A DNA stretch of 39,034 nucleotides. Source: a virus. The position numbers and the translations under genes were made by a program. This document shows positions 1 through 8,889 of this stretch, piece after piece. The notes under the pieces were generated by a model. That model was given only the letters and a program-made list of their open reading frames with translations. It was not told where the DNA came from and did not search any database. Position 1 is the first letter of the stretch; each line of letters starts with the position of its first letter. The stretch is from IMG/VR virus record IMGVR_UViG_3300031576_000163, positions 1 through 39,034 of that record. One strand, written 5' to 3'.

Positions 1-165
1 GGGTATACATCTAAAAAAGAAGGAAAAAAAGGTAGAGTGGATGCGCGCACAGCAGATTTTGCTAAGCTTATGGGAATAGATATTAGTAAGGACGATGTTA
101 AAAAGAAAATAGAAGAATATAGTCAGATTAGCCCACAAGATTGGGTTAAATCTAAAAAAAGATAG
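1..165 (+). CDS. 3' end of an unrecognised head-region gene (partial)
   Basis: Frame 1 is open from the window edge to a TAG at 163-165, giving the last 54 residues of a protein whose start lies outside. The piece is lysine-rich and hydrophilic, ending in WVKSKKR. It lies between the portal (at the other end of the window) and the capsid genes, the usual place of a scaffold or head-assembly protein, but no motif supports that. It is followed by an AGGA ribosome site for the next gene, which is in the same frame after the stop. Real coding is likely; function unknown. Confidence 0.6.
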   Translation, partial: GYTSKKEGKKGRVDARTADFAKLMGIDISKDDVKKKIEEYSQISPQDWVKSKKR

Positions 166-174
166 GAAATATAT

Positions 175-672
175 ATGGAACCAAAACCTTTAAATAAACT
201 TCTACAAGGTAGACAATCTATTTCTCTAAAAAGTAAAGTGGGACCTAAATTTGATGGAGAAGAGGATGTCTTTGGCAATTTATTAAAAATATCTGATAAA
301 TTAAAAGCTCAACTTAAATCTTTAGGATATGATATAAGATTTATCAGCAAGAAGGATTTAGATGAAGCAGGAGGCTATCATAAAAGGGGCTGGAAGGTTC
401 TTAAAAGAAGCGATTTTAAGGACGAAGAAGGTCGTGATATAATAGATTTAGAACAATATCTTTGGGGTACAAGTCCTGAAGGTATTATTCAAAGAAATGA
501 AATGGTATTAGCTATTAGACCTCTTACTATGAGCAAAAAGCATAGAGAAATTATTGACGAACGTACTCAACGTCAAAATGCTCAATATAGTAAACAAGTA
601 GCTGAGCAGCTTCGACAAGATGCAAAAAGAGCAAATGTTGATATGCAAGTAGTAGAGGGATATGACGATTAA
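175..672 (+). CDS. Hypothetical head-region protein
   Basis: 165 residues, hydrophilic, with a charged and probably helical C-terminal half (about 115-155, rich in Q, R, K and E) and no membrane segment or signal peptide. The start is an ATG 8 nt after AGGA. It sits two genes before the major capsid gene, so a role in capsid assembly (scaffold-like or internal head protein) is possible by position only. I do not recognise a family. It ends TAA then TAG, a double stop, just before the next gene's GGGAGG site. Confidence 0.75.
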   Translation: MEPKPLNKLLQGRQSISLKSKVGPKFDGEEDVFGNLLKISDKLKAQLKSLGYDIRFISKKDLDEAGGYHKRGWKVLKRSDFKDEEGRDIIDLEQYLWGTSPEGIIQRNEMVLAIRPLTMSKKHREIIDERTQRQNAQYSKQVAEQLRQDAKRANVDMQVVEGYDD

Positions 673-688
673 TAGGGAGGAAATATAA

Positions 689-1177
689 ATGGCTAACAAT
701 GACCAACCCAGTGGTTTTCAACCATATGGTGAAACCAAGAAGTCTAGTGAATACACTGCTGGAGCAAGATGTTTTCCTGGCGATTGTGTTACATTACAAT
801 CCGATGGAAAAGTAGATCCTAGTACAGCAGGACAAGATATTTTCGGTGTTGCTCTTACTTATGCGGATGCAGACGGTAATAAAGTGAGAGTGTCAACAGA
901 TCCAGATCAGTTATATATTGGACAAGCAGATGAAGCTGATATTGATCTTCAGACAGATATAGGTAATAATTGCGACGTTCTAGCTACTGCAGGCAACACT
1001 ACTTATAAAGCATCTAGGATGGAAATCGATTCTTCAACAATAGCAGCTGCTACCGCACAAGTTACTGTATTAGGAATCGAACCAAAAGATGATAATGCTT
1101 TTGGAGCACAAGTAAAAGTTATTTGTAGAATCAACGAACACCAGATTATTGGTGAAAATGATTCTGCAGGTGTATAA
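689..1177 (+). CDS. Probable capsid decoration or stabilisation protein
   Basis: 162 residues, acidic, rich in Thr, Ala, Gly and Asp, predicted mostly beta, with no membrane segment. It lies directly upstream of the major capsid gene behind a strong GGGAGG ribosome site. Small beta-rich proteins that precede the capsid gene in podoviruses and siphoviruses are commonly head decoration proteins; the motifs around FGVALTYADADG and VTVLGIEP resemble that class (DUF2190-like). The role is inferred from position, size and composition; no catalytic motif is visible. Confidence 0.6.
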   Translation: MANNDQPSGFQPYGETKKSSEYTAGARCFPGDCVTLQSDGKVDPSTAGQDIFGVALTYADADGNKVRVSTDPDQLYIGQADEADIDLQTDIGNNCDVLATAGNTTYKASRMEIDSSTIAAATAQVTVLGIEPKDDNAFGAQVKVICRINEHQIIGENDSAGV

Positions 1178-1201
1178 TTTAATTTTTTAGGAGGATAACA
1201 A

Positions 1202-2140
1202 ATGCCAGCACCAGTTATGCAGAGGTCAAATTTCTCCGATCTGTTTGGGTCATCGCAGCTACCTGTATTGGAATATCTATTCCGATCAGAACTCGATAGA
1301 CACCCTTCTCGTAGAGAAATGCTTTTTAATACGAGACAGACAGATAGGGATATTTGGCAATACTCTGAAATTCATGATTTAGACCTTTTTAGTGAAGTGT
1401 CTGAAGGAACCGAGTTTTCCTTTAAGAGACCTAAACAAGGTGCTAACAAAACTCTCACCATGACAAAATTTGGTTTGGGTTTTAGCATCTCGGAAGAAAT
1501 GGTTTCTGACGGTAAATTTGATTTCATCGCAGACTCTGTTCGTAAATTAGGAAAATCAGCTCGTGAGTCTCAAGAGATTTCCGCAATGAATATTTTCAAT
1601 AACGGATTTTCTACTGAAACTACAGCTGATGGGGTGAGTGTATTTAATACTGCTCACACTCTTCCTTCTGGTTTAACCTTTAGGAACAGACTAAGCACGA
1701 ATGCAGATTTAAGCGTTACGTCTTTAGATACAGCACTTCAGGATTTTGAAACACAGTTTATCGGGGATAGCGGAATAAAATATAGCATTTCGCCAAAGTT
1801 CTTAGTGGTGCACCCCTCTAATAAGAGGTTTGCAATGGAACTAGTAGGTTCTACATTAAAACCCGAAACTGCAGATAACAATATGAACGCTTTCTTACAG
1901 GATAATCTGATGGTAGTGTCGAGCCCACATCTAACTGATTCAGATGCTTGGTTTTTAACTAGCTCTCCAGATAATCTAGATGAGAACGGATTAGTTATCG
2001 TTGTTAGAGAAGGTATTCAGACAACGGCTGCGGGCCCAGATGTTGGGTTCACTACTGATTCTATTTTCTATAAAGCAAAATATAGAGAAAAATTAGCAGC
2101 TGTTCATCCTTATGGTTTATTCGGCTCTCCAGGAGCTTAA
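1202..2140 (+). CDS. Major capsid protein (HK97 fold, Mu gpT-like)
   Basis: 312 residues, forming the icosahedral shell. Recognisable features of the Mu gpT-type group are the FNTRQTDRDIWQYSEIHDLD stretch near residue 42, a DGVSVFNTAHTLPSG segment near 145, an SPKFLVVHP strand near 200, and a closing segment with FYKAKYREKLAAVHP. About 310 residues is normal for this group, and no N-terminal scaffold domain is seen, so scaffolding would be separate. AGGAGG precedes the ATG. A terminator-like hairpin follows the gene, fitting a need for high separate expression of the capsid. Confidence 0.9.
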   Translation: MPAPVMQRSNFSDLFGSSQLPVLEYLFRSELDRHPSRREMLFNTRQTDRDIWQYSEIHDLDLFSEVSEGTEFSFKRPKQGANKTLTMTKFGLGFSISEEMVSDGKFDFIADSVRKLGKSARESQEISAMNIFNNGFSTETTADGVSVFNTAHTLPSGLTFRNRLSTNADLSVTSLDTALQDFETQFIGDSGIKYSISPKFLVVHPSNKRFAMELVGSTLKPETADNNMNAFLQDNLMVVSSPHLTDSDAWFLTSSPDNLDENGLVIVVREGIQTTAAGPDVGFTTDSIFYKAKYREKLAAVHPYGLFGSPGA

Positions 2141-2147
2141 TTAATAA

Positions 2148-2186
2148 GATAGGGGATGGGTTCTCCTTTTTCCATCCCCCTTATCT
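2148..2186 (+). terminator. Terminator-like hairpin after the capsid gene
   Basis: GATA-GGGGATGG (from 2148) pairs with CCATCCCC-(CT)-TATC (to 2186), with a small bulge and a T-rich loop of about 12 nt. The U-tract after the stem is poor (TATTC), so it may be a partial terminator or an mRNA-stabilising hairpin. It sits 8 nt after the capsid stop, where tailed phages often place one. Confidence 0.6.
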
Positions 2187-2216
2187 ATTCTAAACATTAA
2201 CCAAAGGGAATGACGA

Positions 2217-2232
2217 ACAAGATCTATCTTGT
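2217..2232. repeat. Short perfect inverted repeat before the tail genes
   Basis: ACAAGAT-CT-ATCTTGT, 7-bp arms with 2 nt between, lies in the 117-nt gap between the capsid gene and the next gene, 26 nt before the start codon. It could be a regulatory hairpin in the leader or a protein site; nothing decides between them. Confidence 0.4.
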
Positions 2233-2257
2233 CCGATTAGAATAGGAGAGGAAAAAA

Positions 2258-2959
2258 ATGGCACTTCATTTCACAGGTCCAATTTTACAATCTGAAAAAT
2301 CAGGTGGATCAAGACAATGGTATAGTAATTTACCAGTAGGTGAAGATCCTAGTTATGTATCTAGTTTTAACGATTTTCTTTTTTCTCAAAATTACGCAGC
2401 AGCAGATTGGGTAGTAACAGAAACACAAGCAGGAGCTACACAAGCAATAGCAGCAGATGAATTAAACGGAGCTCTTCTTCTTACTAATAGCGCAGCTGAT
2501 GATGATGTTAATCAATTACAAAGTACTGAAGAAGCATTTCGTCTTACTGCAGGTAAAAAAATGTGGTTTGAATGCAAGATGAAAATTAGCGATGCCACTC
2601 AGTCTGATTTTTATATAGGACTAGCCACTACAGACACTACTATTATTGCGGGTACCACAGATAGTATAGGTTTTAGAAAATTAGATGGGTCTGCTACAGT
2701 GTCTTCTATTACAGAAGATGCAACAGTAGAAACTACTAATACAGCAAATACAATAGTAACTGATACTTATGTTACTTATGGTTTTTATTGGGACGGCTCT
2801 GCTAAAGTAGAATTCTCTGTTGATAGGGCTCTTACTGCAACTCATACAACAAATATTGAGCAAACAAATAAATTAGCTCTAACTTTTACTCTACAAAACG
2901 GGGAAGCTGTAGCAAAAAATTTAACTATTGATTATTACTACATAACAATGGAGAGATAA
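2258..2959 (+). CDS. Beta-rich structural protein (lectin-like fold suspected)
   Basis: 233 residues with no signal peptide or membrane segment. From about residue 80 the pattern (KKMWFECKMKIS, DFYIGLATTDT, DSIGFRKLDG, VTYGFYWDG, VEFSVDR, LTFTLQNG, LTIDYYYI) is an alternating beta pattern like concanavalin/LamG-type jelly rolls, where aromatic strands pair across a sandwich. Similar proteins follow the capsid gene in other podoviruses as head-surface or receptor-contacting proteins. A GGAGAGG site precedes the ATG. The last base of its TAA is the first base of the next ATG (TAATG), so the two are probably translationally coupled. The fold assignment is inference. Confidence 0.65.
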   Translation: MALHFTGPILQSEKSGGSRQWYSNLPVGEDPSYVSSFNDFLFSQNYAAADWVVTETQAGATQAIAADELNGALLLTNSAADDDVNQLQSTEEAFRLTAGKKMWFECKMKISDATQSDFYIGLATTDTTIIAGTTDSIGFRKLDGSATVSSITEDATVETTNTANTIVTDTYVTYGFYWDGSAKVEFSVDRALTATHTTNIEQTNKLALTFTLQNGEAVAKNLTIDYYYITMER

Positions 2960-3378
2960 TGGCTGGTAGTTCAAATTCTCTAACTAGTAGAGTGTGGCAA
3001 GAATATGGATCTGGTGCCACATCTCGTCGTACTGAAGTGGTAACAATAGATTGGGTGGCCGATGATGCCGCCGCTACTATTCCAAACTTATCTATTGAGC
3101 TTCGAGGCTATTGTGTGAAAGCCATTACTAATCCTGGTGCCACAGCACCCACAGATAATTATGATATTGCTTTAGGAGATCCAGAAGATTCAGCCTTAGA
3201 TGCTTTAGCAGGTGCTTTACAAAATAGAGATACAACTACAACAGAACAAGCTCAACCCGTAATTACAAGTGCTCAAACACCTGTTTTATTGGCAGGCACT
3301 TATACTTTATCTGTTTCTGGAAACGCAGTAAATAGCGCCACAGGTCGAATTATTTTTTATTTAACTGATAGTGTTTAA
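2959..3378 (+). CDS. Small beta-rich structural protein
   Basis: 139 residues, rich in Thr, Ala and Ser, probably a beta sandwich: RTEVVTIDWVAD, SIELRGYCVKAIT, NYDIALGD, VLLAGTYTLSVSGN and ATGRIIFYL look like successive strands. It has no membrane segment and no catalytic motif. It is coupled to the upstream gene through TAATG. Position among head and tail genes suggests a virion decoration or fibre-associated protein; I cannot name a family. Confidence 0.6.
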   Translation: MAGSSNSLTSRVWQEYGSGATSRRTEVVTIDWVADDAAATIPNLSIELRGYCVKAITNPGATAPTDNYDIALGDPEDSALDALAGALQNRDTTTTEQAQPVITSAQTPVLLAGTYTLSVSGNAVNSATGRIIFYLTDSV

Positions 3379-3387
3379 TGGATAAGA

Positions 3388-3702
3388 ATGGCTGTAAGAA
3401 TAAGAACATTAACGACAGTAACAATTGCTGTATCAGGCACTCCTCAAACCATATCATCCACAGTAGAAGATAGAGCTGCTTCAGTTCTTATTCAAGCCCA
3501 TCCATCTAATTCTAGTTTTATCTGGATAGGCGATAGTACAATAGCTGTAAATAAAGGTATTTCGCTCCAACCAGGAGAATCAGTAGAGATAGCGGGATCT
3601 GAACGTCCTAGTGGTACAGATGAATTTTATATAGATGAGATATTTGTTGATGCCACTACAGGTGGTGATAGAGCTCTTATAACAGCTTTTGGGAGAAGAT
3701 AG
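3388..3702 (+). CDS. Small beta-rich structural protein
   Basis: 104 residues. The pattern TVTIAVSGTPQTISS, SVLIQAHPSNSSFIWIGDS and ISLQPGESVEIAG is a compact beta domain of the kind found in phage structural clusters, where it may be repeated: the 119-residue product at 8520 has a similar overall plan (EVSIPPESGLVL against SLQPGESVEI). The ATG follows GGATAAG. The TAG stop is 2 nt before the next ATG. The exact virion role is unknown. Confidence 0.6.
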   Translation: MAVRIRTLTTVTIAVSGTPQTISSTVEDRAASVLIQAHPSNSSFIWIGDSTIAVNKGISLQPGESVEIAGSERPSGTDEFYIDEIFVDATTGGDRALITAFGRR

Positions 3703-3704
3703 AG

Positions 3705-5666
3705 ATGTCAGGCTTCCATAGAAAATCTAAACAACGCCTATTTGAAACCATCTCCACTCCTTTAGGCACTTCTCCTATAGCAGATCTTCCTCAAGATATC
3801 TTAACATTTACATCTTCTGATTCCAGTATAAGTATTACTGGTACAGCCGCCACTGATACGATTAATTTTACAGCTTCTCCAACTAGTATAGGTGTACTAT
3901 CCTTCTCTACAATAAATGCGCCAGCAGGCACTGATCCAATAGCTGACACTGCCACTGATACATTAAATCTTACTTCATCTGCAGGCCTAACTATCACAGG
4001 CACAGCTGCGACAGACACTATAGATTGGACATTATCGGATAATTTAGTGGATATTGCAGGCCTATCTGATGCAGATAATAATTTTATTGTTGGTAATGGT
4101 ACAAATTTTGTTGCTGAAAGCGGAGCCACAGCACGAACTAGCTTAGGATTAGGTACAGGCGACAGTCCAACTTTTACAGATCTCACTCTTTCTGCTCTTA
4201 CGGCTTCTCGTCTTGTCCAAACAGGTGCTGGATCGTCTTTAGATAGTGTGGCTAATTTTACTACATTTGTTGCTGGAACAACAAACCAAATTTCTGTTGC
4301 TGATGATGGCGATGGTACTATTACTCTTTCTACTCCACAGAATATACATACTAGTGCCACCCCCACTTTCTCTGATCTTACTTTATCTTCTTTTACATTA
4401 GGTTCAGTGCTATTTGCCGGCACTGCAGGTGCTATTAACGAAGACAATGCAAATTTTTTTTGGGATGATACTAATAATAGATTAGGTATAGGAACTACTT
4501 CTCCAGCTGTAGCTCTTCATAATACTGGAAAAACTTATACAACAGATGTTTTTAATGGCACATCTACAGTTAATAGTTTAAATTTAGGGGGCTATGATGC
4601 AGCCTATGCACCAGAAAATTTCGGAAAAATAAAGATTATGACTTCTATGGCATGGGCCGAATCTTTTACAATGGCAGCAAATGCTACTGATCCAATATTA
4701 AGTGTTACAGGAACTGTAACCAAAACTGGCGGAAGTGTTGCTTTTCTTCCAGTTATAAACGATTCGAGAATATTAAGATATGCTACAGGAAATGCTTTTA
4801 CTATTATTCCTGCTTTATATACGCAATTTATTTATACTCCTACTGCAACAGGCTTATTAGATGCACTTACTAGTTATACAGGAGTTTTTTCGCAGCCTCA
4901 ATATATTCCTGATGTCGGTGCGGGCAACACTGCTGCTACTCCATTAATTTGTGGATTTCATGCCAATCCAAAAGCAGCTATGACAAGCGGCACTTCTTCT
5001 ACTATTACACTCTTAGCAGGGTTTCATACTTGGGACTATGAATTTTTTTCTAATACTGTGTCTGGTGCCACTACAGTAACTAATTTTGTTCATTATAATT
5101 GCGGGGCTATTGTGAAAGCTGGTGCCTCCACTTTTACTAATATGTATTCATTTATAGCTACAGTTAATGGAGCTGGATCTACTTTAAATGCATCTTTTGC
5201 TTCTCCATTAAATGCCAATAGTACTATTAATTGGAATATTTATCAAACCGGCACTGCATTAAATAGATTAAGGGGCGACACCCATATAGGAGTGAATTCT
5301 GGTTCTCCAGGTACAACATTAGAATTAACAGGAGATCATTCTCGTATACCTACAACGTTTGCTCCAGCAGCTGGTAATAATAATAATGTAGCCACTACTG
5401 ACACATCAGTTATTTTTATGTCTGCTAGTCCAGGTGCGGGCTTTACTATGACAGGATTTGCTGGAGGTGTGAATGGTAAACGATTAGATGTAATAAATGC
5501 AACCGGTCAAATTATGACTATAGCCAATCAAGACGTTAACAGTACAGCAGCCAATCGCATCATCACTGCTACAGGAGCTAGTCAAGTGACAGTAGGGGAT
5601 GGTGCATCTACATTTATTTATATTGGAAGCGAATCTAGATGGCGCCTCACTAATTTAGAGGGATAG
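3705..5666 (+). CDS. Large tail-fibre-like protein with internal repeats
   Basis: 653 residues. The N-terminal third carries two copies of a unit around ITGTAATDTI (about residues 44-55 and 98-110), then LGLGTGDSPTFTDLTLS and SATPTFSDLTLSS repeats, and a DDTNNRLGIGTTSP unit near 255 of the kind typical of phage fibres and other trimeric beta-structured rods. The C-terminal half has low-complexity beta-rich sequence ending in VTVGDGASTFIYIGSESRWRL, a common fibre terminus. No intramolecular chaperone (S74-type) domain is obvious. It probably forms a trimeric receptor-binding fibre. It lies upstream of the adaptor, not after the nozzle, so it could instead be a head fibre. Confidence 0.7.
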   Translation: MSGFHRKSKQRLFETISTPLGTSPIADLPQDILTFTSSDSSISITGTAATDTINFTASPTSIGVLSFSTINAPAGTDPIADTATDTLNLTSSAGLTITGTAATDTIDWTLSDNLVDIAGLSDADNNFIVGNGTNFVAESGATARTSLGLGTGDSPTFTDLTLSALTASRLVQTGAGSSLDSVANFTTFVAGTTNQISVADDGDGTITLSTPQNIHTSATPTFSDLTLSSFTLGSVLFAGTAGAINEDNANFFWDDTNNRLGIGTTSPAVALHNTGKTYTTDVFNGTSTVNSLNLGGYDAAYAPENFGKIKIMTSMAWAESFTMAANATDPILSVTGTVTKTGGSVAFLPVINDSRILRYATGNAFTIIPALYTQFIYTPTATGLLDALTSYTGVFSQPQYIPDVGAGNTAATPLICGFHANPKAAMTSGTSSTITLLAGFHTWDYEFFSNTVSGATTVTNFVHYNCGAIVKAGASTFTNMYSFIATVNGAGSTLNASFASPLNANSTINWNIYQTGTALNRLRGDTHIGVNSGSPGTTLELTGDHSRIPTTFAPAAGNNNNVATTDTSVIFMSASPGAGFTMTGFAGGVNGKRLDVINATGQIMTIANQDVNSTAANRIITATGASQVTVGDGASTFIYIGSESRWRLTNLEG

Positions 5667-5951
5667 ATGAACTTAGTAATAAATGAAAAAGAAGAGATAA
5701 TGACTTGGTTTGTAAATCAACAATTAACCAATGTTATAGTAGGAAATAATACTTGGATAGTGGATTTTTATAATAAAACAAAATATGATCAACATTTAGA
5801 GATTAGAGATTTTATTCTAAGTAAACGTATACAGGCTGAAACAGATAAATCGTTAGCTGAAGTAAATAATAATACACCAGAGACTATTCGCTTAACATCT
5901 TTTATAACTTTATTAAATAGCATAATAGATAAGATAAATGTGGAGCTATAA
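5667..5951 (+). CDS. Hypothetical small protein
   Basis: 94 residues, mixed charge, no membrane segment, probably alpha-helical in the C-terminal half. The ATG directly follows the TAG of the fibre gene and is in the same frame; GAGGG in the fibre gene's last codons serves as ribosome site. A second possible start is the ATG at 5700. It ends GAGCTATAA, where the GGAG just before is the ribosome site for the next small gene. No family recognised; the position suggests a chaperone or accessory protein for the preceding fibre. Confidence 0.6.
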   Translation: MNLVINEKEEIMTWFVNQQLTNVIVGNNTWIVDFYNKTKYDQHLEIRDFILSKRIQAETDKSLAEVNNNTPETIRLTSFITLLNSIIDKINVEL

Positions 5952-5953
5952 CT

Positions 5954-6106
5954 ATGGAAAAACAAGAAGCAATAAAAATAATAGACCAAGTGCTGGCTTC
6001 TTTTAAAGGCACTAGACAAGAGCATCAAATTATTCTGCAGGCATGGCAAGAAATATTAAAAGAGGAAAAAAATGGGCAGGTTCGTCAAGATAAGACCAAT
6101 GAATAA
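5954..6106 (+). CDS. Small helical protein
   Basis: 50 residues, highly helical, starting MEKQEAIKIIDQVLASFKG and followed by a second helix LQAWQEILKEE. Very short helical proteins of this pattern occur in marine and freshwater podovirus tail regions, but no function is known to me. GGAG lies 8 nt before the ATG. The 3' end overlaps the next gene by 35 nt in another frame. Confidence 0.6.
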   Translation: MEKQEAIKIIDQVLASFKGTRQEHQIILQAWQEILKEEKNGQVRQDKTNE

Positions 6107-6218
6107 AATATCTAAATATCAAGAACGAGCTATAAAATTTAGATATAGATCATTATGGGTGGCTTTTTTGTTATATGGTGCTATTAGTGCTTATTATATA
6201 ATGCACATGTTAAAATAG
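6072..6218 (+). CDS. Small single-span membrane protein
   Basis: 48 residues: a basic N-terminal half (KIRPMNKISKYQERAIKFRYR) and one transmembrane helix (about residues 28-46, LWVAFLLYGAISAYYIMHM). The positive-inside rule suggests a cytoplasmic N-terminus. AGAGG lies before the ATG at 6072; an inner ATG at 6099 is less well supported. A small membrane protein within the structural cluster could be a holin, an antiholin or an accessory factor; the sequence does not decide. Confidence 0.6.
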   Translation: MGRFVKIRPMNKISKYQERAIKFRYRSLWVAFLLYGAISAYYIMHMLK

Positions 6219-6225
6219 AGGATAG

Positions 6226-6528
6226 ATGGCAAACACTAGAAATGGTAATACTTTTTATATAGATACATCAGTTGAAACAGTGAGTACAGATAAAAATCAG
6301 CGAATAGCTTATGTGGTGCTTACTGCTACTGCAGCTAATGGCCGTATAGTGCTAGCTGATCCTAGTGTAAGTGGCAATCCACCTAAAGTAGATTTAAGAG
6401 TGGCGGTTTCTGGAACTACAGAAGTGTTTGATTTTAGTAGATTACCTCTATATTTTCCTAATGGTATGCGTGTGAATATATTAACTAATGCTTTAGCAAC
6501 TTTAGTAATGACACAATCAGGCGGATAA
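6226..6528 (+). CDS. Small beta-rich structural protein
   Basis: 100 residues; strands TFYIDTS, RIAYVVLTATAANGRIVLAD, KVDLRVAVSGTTEVFDFS and MRVNILTN give a compact beta domain with no membrane segment. GAGGAT precedes the ATG. It lies between small genes and the adaptor gene, 4 nt before the latter, so a connector or decoration role is possible. No family recognised. Confidence 0.6.
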   Translation: MANTRNGNTFYIDTSVETVSTDKNQRIAYVVLTATAANGRIVLADPSVSGNPPKVDLRVAVSGTTEVFDFSRLPLYFPNGMRVNILTNALATLVMTQSGG

Positions 6529-6532
6529 CAAT

Positions 6533-8503
6533 ATGGCAATATTTCAATTAAAAACATTTAAAGATATTCAAGACGCCATAAAAGAAGAACTAAAATTAGG
6601 TACCTCTACCACTGATCTCAATCGTATAAAAAGAGATATAAATATAGTTTATGAAGATATTGTTAGTAGAGCTAGATGGTGGTGGCTACGTAAAAATATA
6701 TCTTTACATAAAGAAGCCGTCATTAATAGCGGTACTGTAACAGTTACACAAAACAGCACTACTATTACGTTTACAGTTGCTCCAGCAAAATCAGTAGATG
6801 GATATTTCTTTTCACAGGACGGTTCTACTGAAATATACACTATTGAATCCCACACTGCCAACTCCACTACTGCTACTTTACAAACTCCATTTTCTGCTGC
6901 TACTAATTCGGCTGCTAATTATAAATTATGGACAGATGCTATAGCACTTCCTTCTGATTGTAGAGAAACTTTTGAAGTGGTGCAACATTTTCAATCTGTT
7001 CCTCTTCGTAATCAAGGATTACAAGATTTTAGACGCACTGTGGTCATACAACCAAAAGCTGAGGCCAGGCCAGAATATTATTCAACAAGTGATTTTAAAG
7101 ATCCAGCAAAATTTGACACTATATCAGGATTGCCTGCTCTTTCAACAAGGGCCTCTAATGGTTTTGTTAAAACTTTAGTATTTGCTACCACTGTAGCAGC
7201 ATTAGTTGCCGAAGAAGATCGGATTAGAATTACAGGAGCAGGAAATAGGGCCTATAACGGTATATATAAAATATCTTCTGTCTCCACTACAACCATTACC
7301 TATACTTCTACAGAAGCTCTATCTGAATCCGCTGTAGCAGATTCTGCTCTTACAATTAAAAAAGAGAATGTTGAAAAGAATATAGAAAAATATAGAGAGC
7401 TTCTTCTCTACCCATCTATTTTTACTAGTCGCACTACATTATATGTAGATTATATTCAAGATGCTCGTCCATTAGAAAATGATACAGATGAACCTCTTCT
7501 TCCAATGGAGGATAGAGTTGTTATTCTATACGGCGCCTTGCATAGAACATGGTCAAGAGAACGTAATCCTGAAGAAGCAGGAAGGAATTTACAACTCTTT
7601 ACAATAAAACTTGATCAAATGGAAGGCAGATGGCAGGACATGACCGAGACTGCCAAGCTCACTCCTCATAAACTTTATCTTCGAGCAAAACGAGGTATAT
7701 CTAAAACTCCTCTTCTTAGCAAATCATTATATGAATTTGGTGGAGGGTCAAGCGGTCAAGTAATAACTGGCACTGCTTCACGGGTAGCTATATTTAATGC
7801 CCAAGGCGAATTAGAGGGCTCCACTACCATCACTACTACAGAATTAGGATTTTTAGATGGGTTGCTTAGCTCAGCGGTAGGAATATCCGACACTCAGACA
7901 TTAACAAATAAATCGCTTGTTGATAGTTCTACATCTATTGTAGATGCTACTGTAGCGAGTAAGACAATTAAATTTGATGCTGGGGGTACTGCTGCCACTT
8001 CTACCACTATTTTAGCAGCTCAAACAACTAATAGAACTATCACTTTACCTGATGCTACTACAACATTGGTAGGCACCGACACTTCACAAACATTAACAAA
8101 TAAAACTATAGACAGCGATAATAATATTATTACTAATATTGTTGATGCTGATATTAAGTCTACAGCTGCTATTGCTCGTACTAAAATTGCAGATGGATCC
8201 GCTAATCATGTAGTGATCAATGGCGGTACAGGAACTTTATCTAGCGAAGCAACTCTTGCTATAACTCGGGGAGGAACAGCAGGATCTACTTCTGTATCAG
8301 GATTTAATAATCTTTCTCCAACAACTACAAAAGCTGATTTAATAACAAGAGATAGTACTAATAATGTTAGATTAGTTGTAGGAACAAATGGACAAGTACT
8401 AACCGCTAACTCTGCCACTACGACAGGATTAGAATGGCAAACTCCTGCAACAGTAAATTTTCAAAGCGATCAAAATATTTTAGCTAATCAAATTTTTAAT
8501 TAA
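6533..8503 (+). CDS. Head-to-tail adaptor fused to a fibre-like domain
   Basis: 656 residues. Residues 1-400 look like the podovirus adaptor family (T7 gp11 / P22 gp4-like): DLNRIKRDINIVYEDIVSRARWWW near 28-51, a beta insertion, LPSDCRETFEV near 139-148, then LYVDYIQDARPL and a helical EDRVVILYGALHRTW segment near 326-340. A separate beta insertion (about 200-280) is present. Residues 405-656 are unlike adaptors and resemble tail fibres: ITGTASRVAIFNAQGEL, DTQTLTNKSL, QTLTNKTIDSDNNIITN, ITRGGTAG. The adaptor ring sits under the portal and normally anchors fibres as separate proteins; here anchor and fibre stalk appear to be one chain. The junction is in frame with no internal start signal needed. 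Confidence 0.75.
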   Translation: MAIFQLKTFKDIQDAIKEELKLGTSTTDLNRIKRDINIVYEDIVSRARWWWLRKNISLHKEAVINSGTVTVTQNSTTITFTVAPAKSVDGYFFSQDGSTEIYTIESHTANSTTATLQTPFSAATNSAANYKLWTDAIALPSDCRETFEVVQHFQSVPLRNQGLQDFRRTVVIQPKAEARPEYYSTSDFKDPAKFDTISGLPALSTRASNGFVKTLVFATTVAALVAEEDRIRITGAGNRAYNGIYKISSVSTTTITYTSTEALSESAVADSALTIKKENVEKNIEKYRELLLYPSIFTSRTTLYVDYIQDARPLENDTDEPLLPMEDRVVILYGALHRTWSRERNPEEAGRNLQLFTIKLDQMEGRWQDMTETAKLTPHKLYLRAKRGISKTPLLSKSLYEFGGGSSGQVITGTASRVAIFNAQGELEGSTTITTTELGFLDGLLSSAVGISDTQTLTNKSLVDSSTSIVDATVASKTIKFDAGGTAATSTTILAAQTTNRTITLPDATTTLVGTDTSQTLTNKTIDSDNNIITNIVDADIKSTAAIARTKIADGSANHVVINGGTGTLSSEATLAITRGGTAGSTSVSGFNNLSPTTTKADLITRDSTNNVRLVVGTNGQVLTANSATTTGLEWQTPATVNFQSDQNILANQIFN

Positions 8504-8519
8504 ATTTTAGGAGAATTAT

Positions 8520-8879
8520 ATGGCTACTTTTACAAAAGAAATTTTAACAGGATCAACTGACGGTAGGGCTATTCTTGTTGTTGCAACAGCTACTCCAGGA
8601 ACTACACTCCATACTGGTCCGTCTACTGCTGCGGATATTGATGAGATTTGGCTTTATGCTCAAAATACTAGTACATCTGCTATTAAATTAACTATAGAAT
8701 GGGGTGGAGTCACTGCTCCAAATGATCTAATAGAAGTTAGTATACCTCCAGAATCAGGACTGGTATTAGTAGCTCCAGGAATATTAATTAAAGGAAATGC
8801 TACTCCTTTAATTGTTAGAGCTTTTGCTGGTAGTGCTAATTTAATTACAATTCATGGATTTGTTAATTCAATAGTTTAA
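8520..8879 (+). CDS. Small beta-rich structural protein
   Basis: 119 residues, no signal peptide. Strands EIWLYAQNTST, IKLTIEWGGV, DLIEVSIPPESGLVLVAPG and PLIVRAFAGSANLITIHGFV give a sandwich typical of small phage surface or connector proteins. It has a strong AGGAG site. It follows the adaptor-fibre gene and precedes another beta-rich gene and the nozzle, so it probably belongs to the tail. Exact role unknown. Confidence 0.65.
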   Translation: MATFTKEILTGSTDGRAILVVATATPGTTLHTGPSTAADIDEIWLYAQNTSTSAIKLTIEWGGVTAPNDLIEVSIPPESGLVLVAPGILIKGNATPLIVRAFAGSANLITIHGFVNSIV

Positions 8880-8889
8880 TAGGAGCTAT

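Noticed and set aside
3791-4447. Long open frame on the minus strand inside the fibre-like gene.
   Set aside because: It is a mirror of the repetitive Thr/Ala/Ser-rich codons of the plus-strand gene; no start signal and low-complexity product.
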